In this document: positions 24,097 to 37,800 of the stretch, in pieces | Position numbering within the stretch: the stretch's first letter is position 1 | How the letters are laid out: each line of letters starts with the position of its first letter | From: Branchiostoma floridae | Lineage: Eukaryota > Chordata > Leptocardii > Amphioxiformes > Branchiostomatidae | NCBI RefSeq assembly: GCF_000003815.2 | Contig: NC_049983.1 | Span: 19,165,508-19,229,507, forward strand | Direction: 5' to 3' | Length of the DNA stretch: 64,000 nucleotides | The notes under the pieces: model-generated | The model's database searches: none | The model's input: only the letters and a program-made list of their open reading frames with translations | Told to the model about the DNA's origin: nothing | Translations under genes and position numbers: made by a program

Positions 24097-25308
24097 AAAT
24101 TACATAGTTTACAGTTGGGCAGTCATGAATTTGTGTTAGGCCTATGGTGAGTCAACTAGTCCAGATTTGATGCAAACTAACATACACATACATGTACATG
24201 TATAGCAAATGGTGTATTTTTTGGGAAAGCCTTGTTTTCTGCTGGCTTTTAGTACCTTCTGTACCATGTAATACATGGCCATTATTACTAGTACGTACAC
24301 ATGTATAACGTTGTGAAAGTAGAGATTGCTATTTCAGAAAATCACTACTTTTACCCGTAGAGATTCGAGATTGCAAAAATATACGTCAGTCTCTGATCTT
24401 ACTGGTAGAAATGCCGATCGTACTGGCATAGATAAGGATCTGTCTCTGATCTCAATCTCTCCCATCCCAACAGAATACGTGATCCTGCTAGATTGCAATC
24501 TCTACTACTATGTTTACCAGTACATAGACATAGAAAAAGCTGCATAAGTTTTGTTTAAACCTTGTACAGTATTCACTAGTTAAAATTTCTTACTCATTCT
24601 CAAGGATCCAATCGCTGCAAGTTTTGTAAATAGTCTACTTTAATTTCTTTCATTCAACTGTATAGTTGGAATTTGTCACTGATTTTCCTCTAAAACTAAT
24701 TACTACAATGATCACTGCATATTTGTAAAAACATTGTCAATCTATGCATAGTTGTGTATTCATACAACCTGGCACCAAGTTGTCATCTTTAGGAAAGTCA
24801 TTAGTGTACAATTTGATGTTTATTTGTGTTTAAGTCATTGTTATATGAGATGAATAATTTGGCCACACATTGCAAGTTTCAAATAGAGGTTTTCTGATAT
24901 GTATGGCATAATTTCAAATGCAATTTCTGGACAGACAGAATTGTAACAAATCTTCCTGTGTTGTGAAACTGCACTTTGCAGTTTTCTGCCGCTGCAAATT
25001 TAAAGTGAAGCACTTTCTTTTCATATCTCAGGGACGTAATTAAGTACCAGTTACTGTGTGGTCCGAAATGCAAAGGACAAAACAGTAATTTCTACTAAGT
25101 ATATCTCTACATCTAATTTTATCCAATTGCCAATATATCTTATCTCAATACATCTATATGGTCCTATTCTAGATGCTCTGTATTAAAATGAAATGTGTAC
25201 AGCTGGAGTCCATTTTTTATTGAATCTTTTAGTTGTCGTTTTTTGGACTTGTTGATTCTATGTTTTCATTTGCCAAGGTTATGTTATCTGTGACTGTTGT
25301 GGTTAATG

Positions 25309-25330
25309 TGTGTGTGTGTGTGTGTGTGTG
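25309..25330 (+). repeat. TG microsatellite
   Basis: (TG)n run followed by CATGCATGCACG, in the convergent intergenic interval. A second TG run lies at about 43069-43091. Confidence 0.8.
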
Positions 25331-25508
25331 CATGCATGCACGTGTATGTGTGTTTGTATAGCATGATGGGCACATATTTGTGACATTGCAATTTGTTCAG
25401 AAGTTATAGATGCAAAGGTTTGGGTAAGATTACAACAAAAAAAGACTTGTTCAACAACACACACAAACAAACAAAAACACAAAACAAATTGTGGACATGC
25501 CTGTTCAA

Positions 25509-25514
25509 TTTATT
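25509..25514 (-). terminator. Candidate polyadenylation signal of the giant transferrin-repeat gene
   Basis: The minus strand reads AATAAA 293 nt beyond the TAG stop. It is the first canonical hexamer I saw downstream. Transcript ends would settle it. Confidence 0.45.
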
Positions 25515-25806
25515 TCAAAGATGCAAAAAGTACAACAAATGGTATCAAAAGTGAGAGCAGCACTGCATGAAATGCACAGCTTCAAAACCTACACCAGCTC
25601 TGATGTAAACCTTGCAAGCACACAGAATAATCATTTATATCTCATTGCACTAACGGATGCCCTGCCCTAACGGACTACAGACAAACTGTACCCCATCATC
25701 ACTGGCCATATAAAATTTCCTGATCATTGTAGAGAAATACAGGTGACGAAGGTCGGACGTATAAAAACATGGAAGGCACAACGTGGAACGGTCCTATGTA
25801 TCATAT

Positions 25807-25884
25807 CTAGTTCCAGGGGAAGCCCAGCTCCTCGCTCCACCGCTCATTGGAAGATGGCTGACGCTCGGTGGAGTGCCATGACTC
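25807..25884 (-). other. Terminal exon and stop of the giant protein
   Basis: A CCCCCAG acceptor precedes a short exon ending in ELGFPWN and a TAG stop. The preceding exon ends on a complete codon with a GTTTGT donor, so the frame is consistent. Confidence 0.75.
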
Positions 25885-28800
25885 CTGGGGGAACACAGGC
25901 AAAAAGGGAAGTGAGTGCTGGCCTGTTAGCATAATTATGAAAATAGGGTGCTAGAACTTGGTAAAAAGTTTCAACATTAAGAGCAAGGCTAGTTACACTT
26001 TTTAGACTTTAACCCTCTTGTGTTGGCTGAAGATTGTGGTGTTCACAATAGAAATGACTGCTTTGCTATTAAAAGAAATACCGAAACCCATGATTAGCCC
26101 AACTTGATTGTAACACTATATCAAAGACTTGTATTAGCTCTTATTGTTATGTTAATTAGGATGTTCAGTTTTATTCTATACATCTCTTTTGTACTTTGTG
26201 TAATAGTTGTTGCCATACATTGTACCATGTACAATTGTCGTGCAATAAAGTTCTTCATTAAAATTAAAGCTCTTCATTATAAAGAAAGTGTTGAAGAGAT
26301 GAAACTGTTACAGTATTAAGTTTGACAAACCTTGGTGTGTTTTGCAGCACATTCCAGGCAGGCACAGGCCTCGTGGATCAGCACATCCTTGTCCAGGGTG
26401 CGGCCGCGGCAGTCGAACTGCTCCTCCACAAAGCTGGTCTTGGTGGGCTTGCAGGTCTCGGGACAGCGGGGCACCTGGCGGACGGTCTGGCAGTCCTGGA
26501 AGCTGGGAGACGGGTGCTTCACGAACTGCCTCTCCGGCTTACAGCCTGAAACATAAAATGTGATGAAAAAATGTTATGAATTCAATATTAAGCATCAGCA
26601 GAACCTTTAAAAACATCTTTCCAGCATCCATGCATCATAGAATATCAGTGCAACTGTAACCATTAGTTGTTTTTGAATCATACAATGTACATCCATTCAA
26701 TTCAGAGCATGCACAGAGAATACGTTGTAGAGCGTGATCGTTCAAACTTTGAGACAAAGCAGGTTTTTAATCTGTACTGTGTCAATGACATCCAGGTGAT
26801 AAGATGCACCAAATAGCAATTACCCAAGCAACTGGATATGGTCAGACGTTTCAGATAGGATCCATTATCTTTTGTCATGTGTCACTGATGAATGATAACA
26901 GATGTTATCTGAAACGTCTGACCGTTTCCAAAATCATATCCAGTTGCTTGAGTAATTGCTATTTGGCATTAATCCGTAGTGTTTCAGTTTGAGAGACTGA
27001 CCACAGTTGGTGCACTGCCTCTGCTCACGCTGCGGCTGACAGTAACGGTTGGAGGCAGGGTTGACGTTGCGGGTGCGCCTTTCGCGCCACTGGCTACCAG
27101 CCTGGCAACTGTTGGCATCACACTCCGACCACTCCTTCCAAGGCTCCGAGGGAACACACTCTGTTCAGCAGGAAGGTGGACATGTTAGTGGAGAGATCTA
27201 GGTATACTTGCCATGCATGACAAGCTTAAGGAATAAGTTTTAATTCATCACACAAAAGTGGGGACTAGCCCAGTGATCATGAGTAGTGATAATCATCAAC
27301 CTTACATTTAATAGGTTGAGTTTGATCGAGTTAGACAAACAAATCTTAAAGATGGTACATACTGCTCTCTCTGCCTAGTACTAAGCATTTGGGAAATAAT
27401 ATGGTAATTGAACACATACCACCAGTGTCGGACTAGCCTCCTGATGTAGTGATTGCACAAAATTGTGTGGCCCAAGGACTATAGAAACAGAGAAGTGTGC
27501 TGCCCTCTTTTCAACACAATATTCCAAAAACCTTGAACCAATTTTTTTTTTTTGCTTTGCTTTTTCACCTACCTGTATCTGAGGTCACCTCCACCTGAGT
27601 TGAGGACTGCTCCACCGACCAGGGGCTCAGCTCCAAGGACCACTCAGAACTGACCTGCTGAACACAGTTATAATGTGAGACAATGAAAACACAATCATTG
27701 TTAACTACAAAGCCTTCATCATTCTGCAGGTGCCACACAGATTTACTGGTTTACTGTTTACTGTTTAAAGTTTTACAGGTCAACTGATGAGTAACTGCCA
27801 GTACTTGTACTTAGCTCATGATCTGACAAGACAGGCTACAAGATGAAGTCTTTTGTGAACATTTAAGATTTATAAACTTGGACCTTTGAATCATTGCTGC
27901 CCTGTATACAAATAAGCATCAGGCAGACTATCTGATGTAAGTACATGTGACTACTACAAGGACTAAAAGATTAAGACTTTTGTACAGACAGGCAGTAGAC
28001 CTGAGCCTCATGTATGATGTATCTGATGTAATTTTAGCTATAGTGTGATTATTTTTTTAGTCTTTTAGTCTTTCTGTCATGTCCGTTATCACAGTGATAT
28101 TGTATTGATCATCATATGACGTTACGTGTAGAACCACAGTAAGAATAGCTAACAGAAATGTCAAGCTAATTGTGGATCCAAATAATGTCAAAGACTGGTA
28201 CATACCCCATGGGACTCATGAGACTCGTGAGACTGCTCCTCACTGGACACACTATCGATGGACCATCTCTGCTGCTGGTTCTGGTGGCAGTTTACAGTAA
28301 CCTGGATCTCACTGGGAGTCACATGCTCAGAGCTCACCTCCTCAACCTGGGGGGACCAGAACAATGCACCATGAGATGGAAGAATTTTGTGACTTTCATG
28401 GTTTGAGTCATAATTGGTAAAATTTATCCCAGTCAAGCTGCTATGTGTCTTACATTTGTATCATTACTTTTTCTTTAGGACAGTATTGAGATAAAGAGAT
28501 TGCTGTAGGTGTAATTTTTAGTTACTAATTGCGTGTGAATTGTAATTCTTTTTAGTTTGCCTAATTTCTTTGTATGATTTACTGATCCTGAAGGTTCCTT
28601 ACCAATTTATGCTGTATTCTTGTATCTTGATTAGTTATGATTTTATAAGGCCTCCCTTGGAAATAAGTTTTAAGTTACATGTAACTGAAGGGATCACCCT
28701 GAAGATTCTTAAATAAATAAAAAAAACTTAATAGATAAATTTAGTGGGTTTTCTCACCTCCACGTGGATGGTATCATGGCGGATGGGCTGCTCAGACGAC

Positions 28801-31800
28801 ACACACTTGTTGGGCTTGTACCAGACCAGCTGGTTGTGCAGAATGTGGCGCACCACCCAGTCCTCGGCAACCACCTGCAGCCAGGAGCCAGACGCACGCT
28901 GACGGTGCTGTACATCAAGATCTGTTGGGCAACGAAAGGGTACAGGTTCACAGGTGAGTTCAAATTAGTACGGACATGCATCTAAGTGGCATTTTCAAAT
29001 TTTCTTTTCAGCAAAAGGACACATTTTCTGTCCAATCTGTATAGAATCTGATTTTATTCATATTTCATTCTTTTCTATACAACATTTAAATTTGTCTAAA
29101 TCAATCCAGAAATAACACTTTGACTTGCCTAACATCACTTGTTACATCAAGCTCACACACATCTGTGGGTGCAGGTTCACAGGTGGTTTTGAATTAGTAC
29201 AGAAATATGTCTCAATGGCATTTCCAAATTTTCCTTCTCAGCAAAAGTTGAACTAATTCGTGCTCCCTGAGTGCTTTTCATTTTTCATTTGCCCATTACA
29301 TTTCTGCACAACTTTTGTCTCTACAGATGCAGTGCAAAAATCTTGCGTAACATTTCTGCACAGCTTTTTTTCCTTATGTCTATACAGGTGTACAGCGAAG
29401 ACTTACCCAGATGAACCATGTCACGGTGGTGTTCCTGAGAGGACTGACGGGGGTGGAACTGCTCCTGCAGCTTGTGTTTGTTGATGTTCACGTCACCGCT
29501 GCTGGCTGTTACTGTCAGCTTCACCTGGTAGGTAGCAAAGAATGGCTTAAGCCTTCGATTGTAAACCTTGGACTTATGAAGGACCATAGTCCTCTTTTCA
29601 CCCACAGTAAGTCCAATGGTCTGAAAATGGATTTACTCAGGAAGGACTGAAAATGGACTTGCTCCCTTAATTGGTGTGAAGGAATTACTCTGGGATAATA
29701 GTCCACCCAAACTAAACCAATTGCCCTCAGAGACATGGCAAAATGAGGTGGACTTACTGTGGCAGTAACTCCCCCTCTGGCACAAACAAGTCCACCTACA
29801 GTGTACAGTCATCCTCTTTAAGGTCCCAGATTTGCAAGAATGCAATTGATTTCTTGCACTTTAATGCATGGAGCTTTTGTTGCAATCTAACATAAGGAGC
29901 AAGAAATAATACCATGTTGGGAGCTGGCTGGTGCCACAGGCTCTGCAGTTCCAGGTTGGTGTCGATGTGGGGTAGGGGGCGCTGTTGCTGCTGCACACAC
30001 ATGTGGGACGGGGCCTGGACCAGGATGGGGGAGGAGACGGGCCGCACCTCCACCTTGTGAACAACTGTCATCCTGGGATGGATCTTATCTACAAATGTAA
30101 ATAGATGGCAAGATGTCAAGTTACTCTACAAATTCTTGTTTTGAAAGGGACGTAAAACGGGGGTCCCATGTTCGAAGAGGTGCCTCGTCCACATAAATCA
30201 GCCTAATTACCCTAACATTGGGTACATATACCTACTGGCTGCAAATAATACACCAGATGTATTAACAGTATTTGTCTGTTCACAACCTAGTTCAATCTCA
30301 TCATGAGTGTACCAGCGGTAATAGATTTCTTCTGCACTTACATTATATTTATATTCAACTCTGCACTTACAAGACATATTTGACTTCTCCCTGAATAATT
30401 TAGGGTTGTGGAAAAAAGAGTCTCTTTATTCAGTGACGTACCAATCCCTACAAGCACAATGCATCAAGTTTAGATGCCAAGTTTACCTGGCGACAGTCTC
30501 ATGGCAGTGCGAGTGGTGCCGTACTCTACAGTGATGTTGTCGGTGCCTGTGAACGCCCTGATGGGAGTGTACTTGATGGTCTGCAGGGCCTGCTTGACCA
30601 TCTCAGCTGGTCCGGACACGCAGAGGTTGGTGGGGATACGCTGGCGGACGCCCATGTGGTCCATGAATGTACGCAGGCCGTCAGGGGCGGTGTAGGTCAC
30701 CAGGCCGTGAGCAGCGCGGATTGTCACATGCAGGATACCTGTGTGTGATGTCACAAAACAAATTCATGACACGACACAAAATCAGAAACCGAAAATCTCA
30801 TAAATGTACTTCTGTGAAATGTTTTCAGTTTTTGTAAATTACTCCTTTTATTCTCTATCGAGATTTCTCACTGTTCTGTTAAATGCATTTTTCTCTGGCT
30901 CCCATAAGGTATTTGAAGACAGGAAGTGAGATAACCCACTCTGGGACCTTTGAACTAACTTCCTGTCAGTGTCCCTGACATGCAGCATGTGTAAAAGCAC
31001 ATTATATATATCCAAATCACTATGGTCACACAAACAAACAGGCACACCAAACTTCTACACAGATTTCTATTTTCAAAATCATTTTACTTTTCAAATTAAC
31101 AAACACTGGAAAAAATGATGGTCACCAACCGTTCAGAGACTCCTCGTTCCAGAGGTCCTCAGAGATGAGGTTGATGTTGACTGTCTGGCCCTGGTTAGTC
31201 TGGCTCCTCTGCTTACTCAGGTGGAAGTTACCGTTGGTGGCCCATGGGTCCACACATCGCCCGGACGTCTGGTAAGCCCAGACTGTCAGTAGGTCAGACG
31301 GGACGTCTGAGTTGTCCTTGTACATGCTGATCTGTGGGTGTAGAATAAGAACACTTGTGGTCAAGGATCAGATGACTTGTCTCGATAGACATAAAACAGA
31401 TTTCTTGTTGTGAGGGATAAACTGTGAAGGATATTACAAGCTGTGTGAACATGTTTTAGATTTTTCAAGAAACATTTTAGTACATATTCAATATCTTTCC
31501 CCTTTGGTTTGGCACTTTTCTTATAATCTTTCGTACAATCGTTTTTTCCACTTATCTTCACACAGCCTCTTTCTTTTACCTTTTCAGGAATGTTCTTTAC
31601 TCCTTTTCTGAGAAAATAGAGATAGACAGCATACCTGAATGCCCAGGTGGCAGATGTCAGTGGCCCTGACTCCATTCCTGAAGTGGACCTTAACTGTGCG
31701 CAGGTGCTCGTTACACTCCTCTACAGATGTACAGGTGAACTCTGGGTTCTCCACACTCTCAGCCTGGACTGTGGCAAGCTTAGAGAGAAGAAATAAGTCT

Positions 31801-34800
31801 AAGACTTACGATTTGGTCTTTTCACATAAATGATTATCATACATTCAAATGTAGCAGTATGCTTAACTTGCTATAATGTACATTTGTAGCATCAGCACTG
31901 TCAGATTCTGATGGCAAAGAAACAAGAAAATGGTAATTTGAGAAGGTCTGGTAGCTGCATTTCTTCTGAATTCTAAGCAGTCATGCTTTCTTTACAAGAA
32001 AACGAATATGCATTTTGTTACTGCTCACAGTTTTGGTACTGTCCTTGGTGCTGAATAACAAGTTTTCCATTACAACATGGTAACACTTTGGTTTTTAAAC
32101 ACTGGATGGGAAACCAACAAAACCAAGATTCAACTACAATGTATGTAGATCCAAAAGTACTTTGAGACTTGTATACATCATAATTACAGTGACTAATAAG
32201 AAAGACAAATAAAGTCAAAACTGGTCAAGTACTGTCTCTGAGCTGTCATTGTCGCAAAGCTACGAATGAGATCATAATTACAGGAGTTTCAAAAAGCCTT
32301 TAGCATTATTCTTTAGCTACAATTTTGAAAATTGCTATCAAAGCCATGACTATCAGGAAGCTTCCCTTACATGGTCCTCCATAACCTTGAAGTTGAGATG
32401 AAGGTTCACATCAGTAAGCTGGGAGCGGATGTGGATGTCGTTGATGGGGACGGACTCAGCATCGGAATCAAAGTAGTAAAACAGGTTCCTACAGAACAAA
32501 TACAATAGGTCAATCATCAAGACAGGTATTGTAAATCCATTCAATAATGCGGTCGGGAATTTTGGTGGTTTGGGGGAAAGGGAGAAAGGGAGTAGTTCAC
32601 AGCATTTAATTTTAGTGATGAGAACAAGGTTCTACCTAATAGAACAGTAGCTGGCCTCAGCACAGCAATCAAATAATTGCAATGATAAAATTTTAGCGGT
32701 TGAATAGTACTCGCTAAGTTTAAGTTACCGCTAAGAAATCAAGAATTACTGTTGATATATCAGATAAAGAATGCAACAGATCATGGTACACTGATTTGAA
32801 TCTTTGCACACTGCCTGAAATTGGTTGCAATGGACCACAATACACAAAAGGTCACACAGTGAATGCAGAGTTTCAGAGAGCCCATACTTTGGGATGAGGC
32901 TGATCGGAGTGTTGGTGCGGGACTGAACGTGCACAGGGATGTCCATGTCAGTCACAGGGCGGTCCTGCCTGTCCTGCTGGCTGGCGCAGGAAGAGGGTGC
33001 TTCTTCAGAGACAGAGATGTGGATCATGCTGGTCCAGTCCTGACACTGCTTGTTCAGCCAGTACGGCGGGAGGACGCGGGGCCACCAGGTCCAGGACTTG
33101 GTGGGGAACGGGTACCAGAAACGTGGGTACCTGGTGGGGATGACAAAAATAGACAATAGTCATGATCAAGTCTGGTTTAATGAAAAATGACACATCAGTC
33201 AAATCTTCAACACATGAAGGTTTCAGTTTAATCTGAGAAAAGCATGCTATATTTGCAGCAGCAATAAAAATTTGATACAATTTGATGAGAAACTAAATCT
33301 AAACTAAAGTGAGCTGCTTTACAAAGCTGGTCTCAAATACTTATTAGTTGTAATATTAATGCGATTTATTTAATAACACATGCATGCTTTAGGTAGAGCA
33401 GCTGGATTTAAAAAAAAAAAGATTTTTCCCTAGATTTTATATCTAAATCTCATATGTTATAGTTGAATGAAACAATCTATATTCAAAATATTGAGCAGTC
33501 CTACCATGCAGGCCAGATAGCAGGGTGGTTGGGATCCTCTGACAGAGCCTGGTCCTGCTCGCTGGGGAACATCCATGTGGTGGGGGGCAGGTCCCAGTTG
33601 GGCGGGGTCGGCCACTGCTCGCACCACGGCACAAACACCATGCTGGACACAGCCTTCTGCACTGAAGCCAGGTCACCTGGGGGAGGGGGGCGGTTGTGTT
33701 GTAAGTACTACATACTTTTAGTTTTCCTTCCCTGTCACCAAGGGGGGCGATTGTATTGTAAGTATGAATAATATATGAGTTTTCCTTCAGTGTCAACAAG
33801 GCTAAACCAGGAAAATGTCAGTACAGTTTCCTGCTGACAAATATGACTTGATTATAAATCTAAGCTTTTTAAACTTTTGTGCAAAATCAGCATCAATTCT
33901 GAACAAATTTCTGGAATAACTGGATCTAAAATCTGTAGTGCTACATTAGTACATTAGCTACAAGTGAAGACCATCAGAAGTGAAAAAACTTTGTGGACAA
34001 ACAGACTGCCCCTTCGGGTACCTGGCAATAGGACTGACGATGATGATACTATAAAAATATTTCCTTGGCTCCCCTGTTCCACTCAGTCAACAGTACTTTA
34101 GTCTACACAAGGTACGATGTACGAGGAACTGAAACGCACCAGAGAAGGACAGAGTAGGACGGCCGTTGTTGGAGTACTGGAAGTGGTGGTGCCTGTAGTG
34201 CTGGTAGAAGTCATCATCAGCGGTCAGCTCCTGCCTCTTAGTCTCAGTACTGGTGTGGACATCATGCTGCAACAGTACAGAGAAAATGTCATTATGATCT
34301 GAAAAAAGAAAACAAGTCTGTAAAATTGGCATGTAACAACAATCTATGTAATCTCTCACTATCAGTAGCATACTGCTAGCTAGTGGTGCACAAAATCTAT
34401 TCATCCATCTATCCTTCTATCCATTCAAGCACACAAGTACGCATACATGCACTCATCCATCCATTAATCCATCCATCCATTTATCCATTCAACCACACAA
34501 GTACTCATCCATTCATTCATCCATCCATTAATCAATCGATGCATCCATCCATCAATTCATTCCAGCAGGCCAACAATCTCTTGCTTTTCCACTTAACAGC
34601 AAAATACTATCCATCCAACAAGAAAAAGTTGAAACAAACTTTTTGCTTTCCCTTACATTCTACATGTAACACCATGACATCACATACCCAGGCCTTGCCC
34701 TGATGCCTTTCCTCAGAGCTGTGCCTGTGCTGTCCCTCCTCGGAACTCTGCCATCTCTCCTCGGAGCTGTGCTGTCCCTCCTCTGAGCTGTGCTGTCTCT

Positions 34801-37800
34801 CCTCTGAGCTATTCTCATCCCACATTTGCCAGAGGCTGTCCCACAGGTGAGAGATGGGGTTGCTGTCCTGGTGGTTCCTCCTCTGATGATGCCTCTCATG
34901 GCTGCGGCTCCCATGGCTCTGACTCTCCTGGCTCTGACTCTCATGGCTCTGACTCTCATGGCTCTGACTCTCATGGCTCTGACTCTCATGGCTCTGACTC
35001 TCGTGACTGCGACTCTCGTGACTGTGTCTCCTGGAGTGTTCCTGATGTCGGAGGAAAAACATACAGTACTCTTGTTATGTCTCCTCTCCCTTAGTGTACT
35101 TCAATGGTAAAAATTAAGGCAAAATATCAATTTGTTTTGGTCTTAGTTAATGAACTACCTGTGAAGAGCTGTCTTCCCTAGAAAGCTCACTCTCCACAGA
35201 GTGTTGATGTGGGTCCTGATGACGATGATGTCGAGAATGATGCTGGTTGGTAGACTGATGAGAAATAGGAAAACATATCTTAATATTGTGCATGTATTAT
35301 CAAATAGAATACACATGGTTGCTACAGGTAGGGCCAAAACTTATATGTTTGTAGTCATCGTCTGAAATTCTACAAGTGTATAATTTGTTCACTATCTTCC
35401 ACATTGAAAGAAATAGGATGCAAACAGAATTAGAAACTACCTTGGCATCAGAGGTGAAGACGACGCCATCCAGACCATCCCTGATCCACAGATGTCCACC
35501 TTGGTTCACGGAAGCGTGGACGTGGTAGCGACCGTTGTGACCCTCGGCATCTTGAATACGCAAGTTCGACAGAAGCACGGGACGACCTTCGCTGGTGCTC
35601 AGAGCACGCTGTTGGCCACTGGTCCTCATGGAATGCATGTCTGAAAGGAGTATGTCATGTGCTATGGATTACACCAGGACTTTCACTTGCAGGTACCTTA
35701 AAAAGTAACATTTTGCTAAATAAGTTTATGAAGGTTAGACATCCAGGTAAACAATATTCAAAAACAATTCAATCTCTACAAATGGGAAACTAAGCAATCA
35801 TGATTTACATTTGATTGACTTTTACATATGATCTTTAGGAGTTAGTGGTTTAGCCAATTTTTTAGTTAGCTGTACATGTACTTGTATTGAATTGTTCTGC
35901 CAGTTCATTCTAGTGATGCTGAAGAGTGATGGATGTCACCTGAAATATCTGGAGTAAATATCCGTTTTTTATCCAGTTGAAGAGATTAAATTGTTTTTGT
36001 ATTTGAATTTTTGCTAAATACAATAAGTCATGAAAAACTAGTACAAGATTGATTAAGGTGTTACATATCGTCTGTCTGGCATTGCACATTAAAAAACTGT
36101 GAAAAGATGAAGATACTTGTGCCTACCATGATGCTCGCCAGTATGGTGACTGCGGAGACAGCGCAGGTACTCCTGTCCCAGCCACTCCTCCCAGCTGTTC
36201 TTGCTGCCCACCTCCACCAGATGATGGGTGTCGTCACGGAACAGCAGGTCGTGGCCGCCGAAGGAGGAGGAGTCAAACAGGTTGAAGCCGCGATCGTTCT
36301 CATCGGAACCAAACTGCTCCTGTGGATGGAGACAGATTCAAGGGTTAAAAACATCCTCGACATTATTGACTATAGGAAGCTTATTTGCTTTGAAAATTCT
36401 TCATATACTGGAGAGAGAGAGTTCTATGTGTCATTTAACATTTACAAAATTTGGATACATGTAGCCATGTTTTATGTCAACTTGAAGCATTATTGGTACC
36501 CATCAGCAAGCTAGCTTGCAAAACCTGCAGATCTCACCTACAGACACATTTACTTACAATGTAGTCTACTATTTTACTTTTTTTGCCTGCCAAAGGACTC
36601 TAAGGATATTAGGAATGACCTTGCTATTAACAGCTGGCAATTGCCCTTGCAAGTTCCCTTTTCACTTACAGGTTACAGGCATGTCAAGCAAATAGAAAAA
36701 ATCTAGGCTGTCCTAACAGTCCTTTGTGCACCTAGAGTACTATGATATATTTTAACCCAGCATTCAGCCTACCTGAGCTTCCTTCAGCATACGCACAACC
36801 CTGTCCACCCACTGCTGGCTCTTGTCCTCAGACGTCATCACCGCGTGGGACGGAACACGGGCCAGGCTGCACTCACGCCACTGGTCCACGGGGCGGCGGG
36901 AACCATCCGGGCACAGCAGCTCAAACTCGCTGGAGCGCAGGCCAGCGGCCCAGTTCTCAGGGTTGTGTCCATCAGTGTTGTCCTGGACAGTCTGGTGGTT
37001 GATAAAGGCAACATCTCCGGCTCCCTCAACAAGGCACCTAGCAAGGCAAGGTCCGATTAATGATTTGATGTCTATATGATGTTTTTCAAGTTGATGTCAA
37101 TATGATGTCTTTCAAGCTTTTACCTTCTGTTTTCTTTTAAGAGATAGGAACCAAAAATTTGATCTATCTTGAAGATGTGGTTCATATTATTCCTTTATTT
37201 GTTATACCTGAAGGCCCCAGCATATCCATAGTACGGCTCGTTCTTGTTCCTCACACAGTGGTTCTCTCCAGCACCAGCACACAGGGAGCACAGGTTGGAG
37301 GGGTTGGTGTTCTGGGGATCATACTCGGGGCTCTTGGCACCTATAGGTTTATAAAACAATGAATAAGTTAGATATGTACATGTAACAAGACACAAGAGGT
37401 GATTTACAGTCTTTAATGAGTTTGCAATGTTCTGTAGTGTAAGGCTAAACAGTGCCCTACAGCTTTAACCAGACTAGTCTACTATCTGGAATACAAGATT
37501 AACCAACTCACCAGGCACACAGCTCTGGCTGAAGAAGTCTCCCACAGCCTGAACCAGACTAGTCTGACCATCAGTGTGAACAAAGTCCTGGTCTACCAGC
37601 CAGCCGGTGGGGATGATCCAGCCAGACGTCTTGCCGATACCGGTGTGGCAGGACTTACGGCCATGCAGGTTGTTCATGTCGATTTCCTGGTTGTCCTTAC
37701 GGACCACAGCAACAGCCCAGTAGCTGGCATCACCTGAAAGTGACACAACGCAAAAGAACAATCACATTTCAGCACCAAGGACATTGCCTGGAATAAAAAA

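Larger units (their letters stand above)
22686..25806. other. Convergent intergenic/3' UTR interval between MTMR14 and the giant transferrin gene
   Basis: No coding gene is recognised. The interval holds a MITE at 23194-23392, a plus-strand AATAAA at 24091-24096 that could end MTMR14, a TG microsatellite near 25309-25330, and the minus-strand polyadenylation signal at 25509-25514. Small ORFs lack similarity that I recognise. Confidence 0.5.

Noticed and set aside
34383-34703. A 106-codon frame rich in His, Pro and Ser
   Set aside because: It is translation of the ATCC simple repeat within an intron.
36822-37079. Plus-strand frames antisense to the lobe exons, recurring at several lobes
   Set aside because: They repeat because the lobe exons repeat. 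They are antisense shadows of the conserved transferrin coding sequence.
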